Source of the DNA: CAYQUO01 sp964420835
Lineage (GTDB): Bacteria; Chloroflexota; Anaerolineae; Anaerolineales; Anaerolineaceae
Reading direction: 5' to 3'
DNA length: 36,777 nucleotides
Assembly: GCA_964420835.1 (NCBI GenBank)
Contig: CAYQUO010000025.1
Span: 1-36,777 of the forward strand
Both the position numbers and the translations under genes were made by a program. The notes beneath the pieces were generated by a model. It was given only the letters and a program-made list of their open reading frames with translations, had not been told where the DNA came from and did not search any database. Positions 1 to 6,971 of the stretch are shown here, in pieces (positions within the stretch are counted from its first letter, which is position 1; the number at the start of each line of letters is the position of its first letter).

Positions 1-1
1 A

Positions 2-46
2 CCTTTTGAGGTATTCTTTGATCAGTCTGTTGCACTTAAAAGTTGA
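2..46 (+). CDS. Possible 3' end of an upstream gene (partial)
   Basis: A reading frame is open from the left edge and ends in TGA at 44-46. The last residues read PFEVFFDQSVALKS. A second frame, 3-65, is also open and ends in a TGA that overlaps the ATG of the next gene (ATGA at 62-65), a common arrangement in operons. The piece is too short to identify a family or to choose between the two frames. It could also be noncoding upstream sequence. Confidence 0.25.
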   Translation, partial: PFEVFFDQSVALKS

Positions 47-61
47 ATCCACAATTTATAA

Positions 62-547
62 ATGACAAAAAAAATTTGGTTAACCAGGTCTGACGTACCA
101 ATGATAGTAGTCCCAGTTCTAATGATCATGGGATTATCAGGTATATGTATATTCCTGTTTATCTTGTCAAGACCGCTAAATACGGACCCTGCCCCGACAG
201 CCGAATTGCTTCTTATTTCCCCGCCACTAGATACTCCAACGATGGACAAGTTAGATCGAACATTTGAATCTGAGAGCGGTACATCGGAAATAATTATCGG
301 CTCATTTGTTCAAATTTCAGGTACCGACCAAGAAGGATTGAGATTGAGGGCTGGCCCAGGCACAGGCTATAACCAGTTGTTTTTGGGGATGGAGTCCGAG
401 GTATTTGAAGTAAAAGATGGACCGGTTGCGTCCGATGGTTATGCTTGGTGGTACTTAATTGCACCATATGATAAAAAAAGAAATGGGTGGGCGGCCTCGG
501 ACTATCTCGTTCGCATTAATTCTGAAGCGTTAGGTATTGAAAATTGA
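62..547 (+). CDS. Membrane-anchored SH3-like domain protein
   Basis: This 161-residue protein has one hydrophobic segment at about residues 13-35, then a Pro/Thr-rich linker, then a bacterial SH3-like domain at about residues 78-155. The domain shows the typical pattern of a VQISG strand, LRLRAGPGTGYN, a later WWYL strand and a NGWAASDYL ending. The layout suggests an N-terminal signal-anchor with the SH3 fold outside the cytoplasm. Such domains often bind cell-wall peptides or act as interaction modules, but the ligand here is unknown. The start ATG has no clear Shine-Dalgarno sequence; it overlaps a TGA in another frame (62-65), so translational coupling to an upstream gene is possible. It converges with purB, leaving 33 nt between the two stops and no clear terminator hairpin. 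Confidence 0.8.
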   Translation: MTKKIWLTRSDVPMIVVPVLMIMGLSGICIFLFILSRPLNTDPAPTAELLLISPPLDTPTMDKLDRTFESESGTSEIIIGSFVQISGTDQEGLRLRAGPGTGYNQLFLGMESEVFEVKDGPVASDGYAWWYLIAPYDKKRNGWAASDYLVRINSEALGIEN

Positions 548-580
548 ATTTGAAATTATTCCCCATAAATATTTCTGCCT

Positions 581-1978
581 TTAAATAAATCCATTAGTCT
601 TCAGGTAATGTTTTACTTCTTCAGCCAGTTTCTTGGAACGGCCAGGAGCAATTCCGAAATAATCGCTAACCGACATAACTTCTGAGATTTGTTGATCGGA
701 TAGATATTTCTTGATCAGTGGGTCATTTTTTATAAAACTAACCAAAGGATTTTCCGAGTTATTTTTCATACTCTCCCAAGCACGCATGGCGTGTTTACGA
801 AGCGCCTCGTGCATCTTCTGTCGGTCGGCACCTGAATGAACCAAAGCCATTAGCAACCTTTCGGTGGAGGCAAATGGAGCAAACTGGGCGAGGTTTTCAG
901 ACAATTGATCCTTATTAATCACCAAACCGTGAAAGAGTTCAATGGCGGAGTTGCATAATTCATCCATAATGAGGAATGATTCCGGAAGTATGGTTCTTCT
1001 ATTGGCACTATCGTCAAGTGTTCTCTCCAAAATAGAATAGGCAGCGTTTTGCCAAGCAATTTGAGGTGCCTGAGATAACAACCTGGAAAGTGAATTAATT
1101 TTTTCGCACAAAATGGGATTGCGCTTAAAAGGCATTGCCGAAGAACCGACTTGTTTTTCAGATATTGGTTCCATTAATTCGCCAAATAAGGGAGATTGAA
1201 GGATGCGAATATCTATCGCTATTTTGCTAAAAATGGCTGCAAACGCGGACAATTGACATGTAAGCTCAAAATCTTGGATTCTGGGATAAGTCTGGGTAGT
1301 AATGGAAAAGAAAGGAAGATCAAGAGATGCGCTGAGTGTATTTTCAAACTCATCAAAATTTAACGCTCCGATGATTTCAATATAAGATGCGCCAGTACCT
1401 ACCGCACCTTTAAAGCCTTTTCCCAGGAATTTATTACGTATAACAAATAAAGAACGCCACGAGCTCCAAAGATCCTGTAGATATTGGGCAAAACGATAAC
1501 CAAGGGTCGTTGGTTCAGCTGGCTGAATATGCGTGTAGCCATTAATTGGTAAATTTGCGTTTAATGTTACCAAATCAGATAATACTGACAAGATAATTGC
1601 CAATTTACTAGTAAGTAGATCAATAGATCTTCTAATCCTAATCGCTTCCGCATTGTCTTCTATGTCCATGGATGTTGCCCCAAGATGTATCAAACCACCC
1701 GCTGTGGGGCATTGGCTAGCGTATACTTTTAACTCTGCCATCAGATCATGTTTTATTTCGGCTTCAACTTTTAACGATTCCCGAACGTTTACCTTGTTAA
1801 CATGCTGCCGTAATTCTTTGAGTTGCTCACATGATATTAGACCATACTTTGATTGAGCTTCAGCCAGTGCCAACCAAATCTTCCGCCATAATTTACGTTT
1901 ATAAGTTTCGCTCCATATTTTCCGCATTTCAGGCGAACCGTAACGCCAGCTAAATGGTGAGAGGTAATTGGTAAACAT
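581..1978 (-). CDS. purB: Adenylosuccinate lyase
   Basis: PurB cleaves SAICAR to AICAR and adenylosuccinate to AMP, releasing fumarate, in purine synthesis. The fumarase/aspartase superfamily signature is clear as SSAMPFKRNP in the C-terminal half. Two other conserved regions are present: GATSMDIEDNAE, and HIQPAEPTTLGYR with the conserved His. The frame is open up to 2053, but the extra 25 residues are Cys/Asn-rich and do not look like the family. PurB proteins usually begin a few residues before the SPFSWRYGS motif seen here, so I place the start at the second of two adjacent ATG codons (1978; the other is at 1981). Neither has a good Shine-Dalgarno sequence, so the start is homology-based. 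It is divergent from the kinase gene and has no purine genes next to it. Confidence 0.92.
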   Translation of the reverse strand: MFTNYLSPFSWRYGSPEMRKIWSETYKRKLWRKIWLALAEAQSKYGLISCEQLKELRQHVNKVNVRESLKVEAEIKHDLMAELKVYASQCPTAGGLIHLGATSMDIEDNAEAIRIRRSIDLLTSKLAIILSVLSDLVTLNANLPINGYTHIQPAEPTTLGYRFAQYLQDLWSSWRSLFVIRNKFLGKGFKGAVGTGASYIEIIGALNFDEFENTLSASLDLPFFSITTQTYPRIQDFELTCQLSAFAAIFSKIAIDIRILQSPLFGELMEPISEKQVGSSAMPFKRNPILCEKINSLSRLLSQAPQIAWQNAAYSILERTLDDSANRRTILPESFLIMDELCNSAIELFHGLVINKDQLSENLAQFAPFASTERLLMALVHSGADRQKMHEALRKHAMRAWESMKNNSENPLVSFIKNDPLIKKYLSDQQISEVMSVSDYFGIAPGRSKKLAEEVKHYLKTNGFI

Positions 1979-2061
1979 CATACAATTATCAAAATCAATT
2001 ACAAAATAACCACAATTTACTTTACAATTTATTACCAAATAATTGTAACGCATTATTACTG

Positions 2062-2090
2062 TTGCATTACTGTTGTTAGACGAATATAAT
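2062..2090 (+). promoter_or_regulatory. Candidate sigma-70-type promoter for the kinase operon
   Basis: TTGCAT at 2062-2067 is separated by exactly 17 nt from a perfect TATAAT at 2085-2090. Transcription would start near 2097. That places a strong AGGAG ribosome-binding sequence (2117-2121) about 20 nt into the transcript. The -35 box matches the consensus at only three positions, so the call rests mainly on the -10 box, the spacing and the location. Confidence 0.5.
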
Positions 2091-2116
2091 TTTAGCGTTA
2101 GGATTTATTTATAAAT

Positions 2117-2130
2117 AGGAGTCTCCCCTG
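2117..2130 (+). promoter_or_regulatory. Shine-Dalgarno and possible CTG start of the kinase gene
   Basis: AGGAG at 2117-2121 lies six bases before a CTG codon (2128-2130) that is in frame with the kinase. The nearest in-frame stop upstream is TAG at 2116-2118. No ATG, GTG or TTG lies in frame between that stop and the GTG at 2206. ATG codons at 2138 and 2159 are out of frame and run into early stops. The GTG at 2206 has no Shine-Dalgarno sequence. The best ribosome-binding site therefore points to a CTG start, which would be rare. Confidence 0.45.
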
Positions 2131-4008
2131 GGATCAAATGATTTTACTCAAAAGATAAATGAAGACCTTCGCCCAATCACTCAACTGGCGAATGGTACGA
2201 TTCTAGTGGAGCGATACGCGATCCAGGAAGTGGTAGGATTGGGGGGGATGGGAGCAGTTTACCGGGCGCGGGATTTACATTTCCCCAATGTTATAAAACT
2301 TGTTGCTGTTAAAGAGATGATAAACCAGGCCCCTGATCCATTGGTCAGGCAAACGATCGTTCAAAATTTCGAACGAGAAGCGAATATCCTTGTCACATTA
2401 TCTCATCCGTCCATTCCAAAAATTTTTGATTATTTTACACATGACGAGAGATCATACCTGGTAGAAGAATTTATTAATGGAAAAAACCTTGAAACAATCA
2501 TAAATGATTCAAGTGGATACATTCCGGAGAATCAGGTTATCTCTTGGGCGGTTGAGATTTGTGAAGTGCTTAAATATTTGCACACCCACAAGCCGGAACC
2601 CATTATTTTTCGTGATATTAAACCATCAAATATTATGGTTAACCAGCATAATCATATAATGCTTGTGGATTTTGGAATCGCAAAAGTTTTCAAAGCAGGC
2701 CAGAAGGGGACAATGATTGGTACTGAAGGGTATTCTCCTCCCGAACAATATCGAGGCGAGGCTACACCTGTTGCCGATATTTATTCTTTGGGAGCGACAC
2801 TTCACCATGTTATTACAAAACGAGATCCACGGCTGGAACCACCTTTTACATTTGGAGACAGGCCAATTAGGAAGATCAACCCGGCAGTATCAATTGATTT
2901 TGAAAATATTATCAACACTGCTCTTCAATATAACCACGAAGAACGTTACCAAACAGCTGAAGCCATGCGAGATGCATTGATAAACATGGCGAAAAAAACC
3001 GGTATTTTTGCCGGTGTGGGATTGAGCACAATTAAATTAGCTGATGAAGATGCCATTAAACCATTGTGGATGTTTCGAACGGATGATGAGATTAGAGGTT
3101 CTGCCACTTGCGATTCAAGTGAAGTGTTTGTCGGCTCATACGATGGAAACCTCTATTCCCTAAAAGCGGCAAATGGTGAGTTATCATGGAAATATCAAAC
3201 AGATGGAGGAATAACAACCCGTCCTGCAATATATAACGGTGTTGTATATTTTGGTTCAGAAGATAAGAAACTCCATGCAATATCATCAAAAACCGGCAAA
3301 CTTCAATGGAGTTTTTTAACCGAAGGACCGATTCGGTGTTCGCCATTAATCGCAGGCGCGCACATTATTACTGGATCTGATGATGGCTACTTGTATGCCA
3401 TTAATATCGCCTCATCAAAAATTACCTGGCGAATTGACTCAGGGGGGGCGATACGGTCAACTCCAATTTCAGCCAATGAGTTGATTGTTTTTGGAAACGA
3501 AAACGGTGAGGTACATTGTATTGACCTGAGAGGAGAAGTAATCTGGCGATTTAAAGCAAAAAGGGCAATTACCTCGTCTCCAGTTTATTATGAAGGTGTA
3601 GTTTATTTTACATCCCATGATGGGACCTGTTATGCACTGGATGGAAATTCGGGGTGGGTAATCTGGCGTTTTCGTATGAGCAAGGGTTCAATTTCTTCAC
3701 CTTGTGCTCAAGATAATTATCTGTACTTTGGCTCTGCAGATGGATACTTGTATTGTATTGATTGCGGATCGGGTAGGGAAGAGTGGAGATTTAAAACAGA
3801 ACATCAGGTCAGTGGTTCGCCGATGGTTTTCAATCAATCCGTTTATTGTGGCTCCGCTGATGGTTATCTTTATTGCATAGATCATCGCAATGGTCGTTTG
3901 CGTTGGAAATTTGAAACGGGCGGAGCGATTACTGCAACTCCAATTGTCCACGGCGACGTGCTGTTTTTTGGTTCATTTGATAACTGTTTTTATGCCTTGT
4001 TGCCATAA
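2128..4008 (+). CDS. Soluble Ser/Thr protein kinase fused to an eight-repeat PQQ-like propeller
   Basis: A Hanks-type kinase occupies about residues 1-265, counted from the GTG at 2206. It shows the glycine loop GLGGMG (11-16), VAVKE with Lys36, FRDIKPSN with catalytic Asp137 (Phe replaces the usual His of HRD), DFG at 155-157, and a PPEQ motif in place of APE. From Trp288 to the end there are eight repeats of about 39 residues with W-[KR]-F/Y cores and GS.DG.LY.. turns, typical of PQQ-type beta-propellers. No transmembrane helix separates kinase and propeller, unlike the common membrane-spanning PknB layout, so the whole protein should be cytoplasmic. The coordinates use the CTG start at 2128, which adds NGTILVERY-type residues commonly seen before this kinase domain; the conservative alternative is GTG at 2206, giving 600 residues. 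It heads a set with a phosphatase and an FHA protein. The propeller ligand is unknown. Confidence 0.9.
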   Translation: MGSNDFTQKINEDLRPITQLANGTILVERYAIQEVVGLGGMGAVYRARDLHFPNVIKLVAVKEMINQAPDPLVRQTIVQNFEREANILVTLSHPSIPKIFDYFTHDERSYLVEEFINGKNLETIINDSSGYIPENQVISWAVEICEVLKYLHTHKPEPIIFRDIKPSNIMVNQHNHIMLVDFGIAKVFKAGQKGTMIGTEGYSPPEQYRGEATPVADIYSLGATLHHVITKRDPRLEPPFTFGDRPIRKINPAVSIDFENIINTALQYNHEERYQTAEAMRDALINMAKKTGIFAGVGLSTIKLADEDAIKPLWMFRTDDEIRGSATCDSSEVFVGSYDGNLYSLKAANGELSWKYQTDGGITTRPAIYNGVVYFGSEDKKLHAISSKTGKLQWSFLTEGPIRCSPLIAGAHIITGSDDGYLYAINIASSKITWRIDSGGAIRSTPISANELIVFGNENGEVHCIDLRGEVIWRFKAKRAITSSPVYYEGVVYFTSHDGTCYALDGNSGWVIWRFRMSKGSISSPCAQDNYLYFGSADGYLYCIDCGSGREEWRFKTEHQVSGSPMVFNQSVYCGSADGYLYCIDHRNGRLRWKFETGGAITATPIVHGDVLFFGSFDNCFYALLP

Positions 4009-4035
4009 TAATGGGAACTGTAATCGGAGGTCGGT

Positions 4036-4920
4036 TTGATAAGGTCAATTAAAAAATTGTTTCAGAAAACAGAAAAAAAGAGTTTGGATGTAAAAACCAT
4101 TCCTCTTTCTGAGTATGTACATGAAGATAGTGCAACTCAAAAAATCAAACCCACTCCCAGTTTAACGGCAGGAAGCTCACATTCAATTGGTATTCAAAGA
4201 GATCATAACGAAGATACTTTGTTCTTGTGCACATCTGTTCTCTCTGACGAGAAAATCAATCTGCCATTTGGATTATTTATCGTTGCTGACGGGATGGGAG
4301 GGCATCAACATGGCGAACTGGCAAGCAGTACAGCCGTGAAGGTGTTTGTAAACAAAATTATGCAAGAAATCTTTCCGTCAGTAATGGGAATAAGGGAACA
4401 AGGAGACGAGAGTTTTCAGGAAGTAGTAGAAGAAGCGGTTCGTCAAGTTCAAACCGAGGTTACAAGGAAAGCTCCGGGTGGAGGGACAACAATTTCGGCG
4501 GCGATGGTGATAGGTGACCGGGTAACGATAGCCCATGTCGGAGACAGTCGAGTATATTTTGTCTATCCAGATGGGCATATTCAAGTTATGACACATGATC
4601 ATTCATTGGTTAGGAGGCTTGTAGAACTGGGTCAAATCACAGATGCAGAAGCTGCATTACACCCTCAGCGAAATGTGTTGTATCGCGCTATTGGCCAGAG
4701 TGAACCTTTTAAACCGGATATTAATACTCACCTGATACCAAAACCCGGATGGATTCTCTTGTGCTCAGATGGATTATGGAGCGTCGTTTCAGAGAAAGAA
4801 ATAATAAAAATTGTCAAATCGCAATGCAATATTTCTGAGGCATGTAAAGAATTGACCCGTGCGGCGAACCTTGCAGGAGGCCCGGACAATATTTCGGTGG
4901 TTTTAATAAAAATTGATTAA
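4036..4920 (+). CDS. PP2C-family Ser/Thr protein phosphatase
   Basis: This 294-residue enzyme removes phosphate from Ser/Thr residues using Mn/Mg ions, and is the natural antagonist of the kinase encoded 27 nt upstream. PP2C motifs run in order: SIGIQRDHNEDT with Arg55 and Asp60, VADGMGG with metal ligand Asp85, GGTTISAA, AHVGDSRVYF, LLCSDGLW and GGPDNISVVL. The first 40 residues are basic and polar and precede the catalytic domain; no membrane helix is present, so it is cytoplasmic. The start is TTG at 4036, supported by GGAGG at 4026-4030 with a 5-nt gap. Tight spacing makes an operon with the kinase likely. Confidence 0.95.
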   Translation: MIRSIKKLFQKTEKKSLDVKTIPLSEYVHEDSATQKIKPTPSLTAGSSHSIGIQRDHNEDTLFLCTSVLSDEKINLPFGLFIVADGMGGHQHGELASSTAVKVFVNKIMQEIFPSVMGIREQGDESFQEVVEEAVRQVQTEVTRKAPGGGTTISAAMVIGDRVTIAHVGDSRVYFVYPDGHIQVMTHDHSLVRRLVELGQITDAEAALHPQRNVLYRAIGQSEPFKPDINTHLIPKPGWILLCSDGLWSVVSEKEIIKIVKSQCNISEACKELTRAANLAGGPDNISVVLIKID

Positions 4921-5035
4921 TATGGCATTTAACAACGGATACTGATGTTTAATGAAATGGTAATATTAAAGAATAAGATTAAAGAATAACCCGATAAAAT
5001 TTGAATGCAATTTTCAAAATAATTGAAAGAACGAA

Positions 5036-5593
5036 ATGATAATTTGTCCAAATTGCCACCACAAAGAAGTTGAAAATGCAATATTTTGTAGTAAATGTGG
5101 CTCTCAATTAATATCATCAAAAAGAACAACAACAAAATCTATTACCAACACACCGTCTGGAAGTTTATCGGCGACGGGAGAAGAGCAAAATATTTCAGTA
5201 TTAGAATTTGAGACATCTGATTCTGAAGTAAAAGCTTCTTTGTACTTATTGGATAGTGGTCAAACAATAGATTTGAAAGGCAACGCAGAACAGACATTGG
5301 GTAGAAAATCAGAAGGCCAGACCATATTACCTGATGTGGATCTGTCGCCATATAATGCTTATAATTTAGGCGTTTCAAGGCTCCATGTAAATATTAAAAC
5401 AATAAATGAGAGAATATTGGTTATTGATCTCGGTTCAGCAAATGGCACACGGGTAAATGGTCAAAAACTAACCCCTCACGTTGAATACCCATTATGCCAT
5501 GGGGACATTCTGGCATTGGGGCGGTTTAAATTTCAAATAATTTTAAAAAACAGGCTAATACATGATCCGGATAATTCTTCACCTGCAAAATGA
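5036..5593 (+). CDS. Zinc-ribbon plus FHA domain protein
   Basis: The 185-residue protein begins with a four-cysteine zinc ribbon (Cys4, Cys7, Cys18, Cys21). A polar linker follows, and then a C-terminal FHA domain at about residues 75-178. FHA landmarks are visible: LGRKSEG, VSRLHV, and the DLGSANGTRVNG loop followed by HGDILALGRF. FHA domains bind phosphothreonine peptides, so this is the likely reader of marks placed by the neighbouring kinase, or one of its substrates. It lies 115 nt after the phosphatase. That spacer contains a perfect 12-nt tandem duplication (ATTAAAGAATAA, with copies starting at 4965 and 4978) but no gene. The stop overlaps the next small gene by 32 nt. Confidence 0.93.
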   Translation: MIICPNCHHKEVENAIFCSKCGSQLISSKRTTTKSITNTPSGSLSATGEEQNISVLEFETSDSEVKASLYLLDSGQTIDLKGNAEQTLGRKSEGQTILPDVDLSPYNAYNLGVSRLHVNIKTINERILVIDLGSANGTRVNGQKLTPHVEYPLCHGDILALGRFKFQIILKNRLIHDPDNSSPAK

Positions 5594-5801
5594 GGACCCA
5601 ATACTGGCAGAAATTGAGGATCTACCTACTCCGAACGATTCAATAATAATTGTCAAAAATCCACGGAAAAAAGATGGAAAGGACATTCCCTATCTGGATC
5701 CAAACGTGAATATCGTCATCTGGCCAATAGTTCGGATTAATTTTATTGAGATATTAGAAGCAGAAAAAGAAGACGAAATTATCACCACATTCAGGGAGTA
5801 A
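5562..5801 (+). CDS. Small conserved-looking protein of unknown function in the signalling island
   Basis: I do not recognise this 79-residue acidic protein. It has no membrane helix or cysteines. It reads as alternating short strands (IRIILHL, SIIIVKNP, NIVIWPIVRINFIEIL) and a charged tail rich in Glu, so it is probably a small alpha/beta or all-beta cytoplasmic domain. The ATG at 5562 lies inside the end of the FHA gene (32-nt overlap), and the stop is only 9 nt before the response regulator. This tight packing, and the lack of any other gene in 5594-5810, argue that it is real. A role as adaptor or substrate in the phospho-signalling set is only inference. Confidence 0.75.
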   Translation: MIRIILHLQNEDPILAEIEDLPTPNDSIIIVKNPRKKDGKDIPYLDPNVNIVIWPIVRINFIEILEAEKEDEIITTFRE

Positions 5802-5810
5802 TTTAAGGAT

Positions 5811-6530
5811 ATGGCAGAAGACCACTTTTTAAATCAATTAATCTTAGTGGTCGATGATGAAGAACGGATGACTCGATTCATTCGTTTAAATTTAGAGCAC
5901 GATGGATTTCAGGTGATAGAAGCTTATAGAGGTATGCAGGCAATCCAATTACAACGGGAAAAACTTCCAGGACTTGTATTATTGGACATCATGTTGCCTG
6001 ATATGGATGGTTTTGAAGTATTAAAATTAATCAGGGAAACAAGCAACGTACCAGTAATTCTACTAACCGCAAAGAGCGAGGAGGATGACAAGGTAAAAGG
6101 GCTGGAACTAGGAGCTGATGATTACATCACTAAACCTTTTAGTCCGCGTGAACTTGTCAGTCGTGTTCGTGCGGTTCTTAGACGCACCGACACTACCGGG
6201 ATCTCGAGCAGAGAAGTAACAGAAATTGACGATCGTTTAAAACTAGATTTTGCCAGACGGGAAGTTTGGGTTGACGGAAAACTTGTTAAATTACGTCCAA
6301 CTGAATATCGACTATTGTTTCATCTCGTTCAAAATGCTGGTTGGGTTATGACTTATGATCAACTATTATCAAAAGTTTGGGGATATGAATATCGGGACGA
6401 ACCGCATTACGTGAGATTATATGTTAATTATTTAAGACAAAAAATTGAGAAAGATCCATCAAATCCTAAATACATCTTGACTGAAAGAGGGGTCGGATAT
6501 CGTTTTTGGGATTATAAAAGAGGATCATAG
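5811..6530 (+). CDS. OmpR/PhoB-family response regulator
   Basis: The 239-residue protein has a receiver domain at about residues 8-125: acidic pocket Asp15-Asp16, phospho-acceptor Asp59 (LLDIMLPD), Thr86 and Lys108 (YITKPF). A winged-helix DNA-binding domain follows at about 140-236 (LRPTEYRLLFHLV, then TERGVGYRF). It should act as a transcription factor activated by phosphorylation. No histidine kinase gene is adjacent; the next one in the window (19544) is of another class. It lies 9 nt after the 79-residue gene and in the same direction as the Ser/Thr kinase set, so direct Ser/Thr phosphorylation or a distant histidine kinase are both possible inputs. Its targets are not visible from sequence. 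Confidence 0.95.
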   Translation: MAEDHFLNQLILVVDDEERMTRFIRLNLEHDGFQVIEAYRGMQAIQLQREKLPGLVLLDIMLPDMDGFEVLKLIRETSNVPVILLTAKSEEDDKVKGLELGADDYITKPFSPRELVSRVRAVLRRTDTTGISSREVTEIDDRLKLDFARREVWVDGKLVKLRPTEYRLLFHLVQNAGWVMTYDQLLSKVWGYEYRDEPHYVRLYVNYLRQKIEKDPSNPKYILTERGVGYRFWDYKRGS

Positions 6531-6569
6531 TTACTCTTTACCGATAAAAGAAAAAATTAGAATAATGAT

Positions 6570-6923
6570 ATGAATGTTAATATGATAAATGAGCCCGTTC
6601 ATGTTACTGATTTAACCTTCGAGAAGACAATTATTCAATCGCCTCTACCGGTTATAGTGGATTTTTGGGCTCCATGGTGTGGTCCTTGTAAGAGGATTGG
6701 ACCAATCTTGGTGGAATTGGCTAAGGAATATACTGGAAAGTTGCTAATTGCAAAAGTTAATGTCGATGAGAGCAACGAATGGGCAGGAAAGTTTGGGATT
6801 CAAAATATACCAACGATGTTATTCTTTTCAAAAGGTAAGATCGCTTTTAGACAAGTAGGTTTAATACCGAAAGAAAATTTAAAGGAAATTATTGACCAGT
6901 TTTTATTTGTAAGCCAGGGGTAA
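6570..6923 (+). CDS. trxA: Thioredoxin
   Basis: The 117-residue protein has the thioredoxin fold with the active-site motif WCGPCK (Cys37 and Cys40) and the conserved cis-Pro loop NIPTMLFF. It would reduce disulfides in cytoplasmic proteins, using thioredoxin reductase, which is not in the window. The start could be ATG at 6570 or at 6582 (Met5); neither has a good Shine-Dalgarno sequence. There is no signal peptide. It is 39 nt downstream of the response regulator and may be read from the same transcript. It converges with murA across a 48-nt AT-rich gap without a clear terminator. Confidence 0.93.
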   Translation: MNVNMINEPVHVTDLTFEKTIIQSPLPVIVDFWAPWCGPCKRIGPILVELAKEYTGKLLIAKVNVDESNEWAGKFGIQNIPTMLFFSKGKIAFRQVGLIPKENLKEIIDQFLFVSQG

Positions 6924-6971
6924 ATTGTTTATAAAAATCCCAAAATCAAAAATAATTTATTAAAATAATAA

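Noticed and set aside
1979..2053. N-terminal extension of PurB by 25 residues
   Set aside because: The extra residues are Cys/Asn-rich, unlike the family, and have no ribosome-binding site; family members begin just before SPFSWRYGS.
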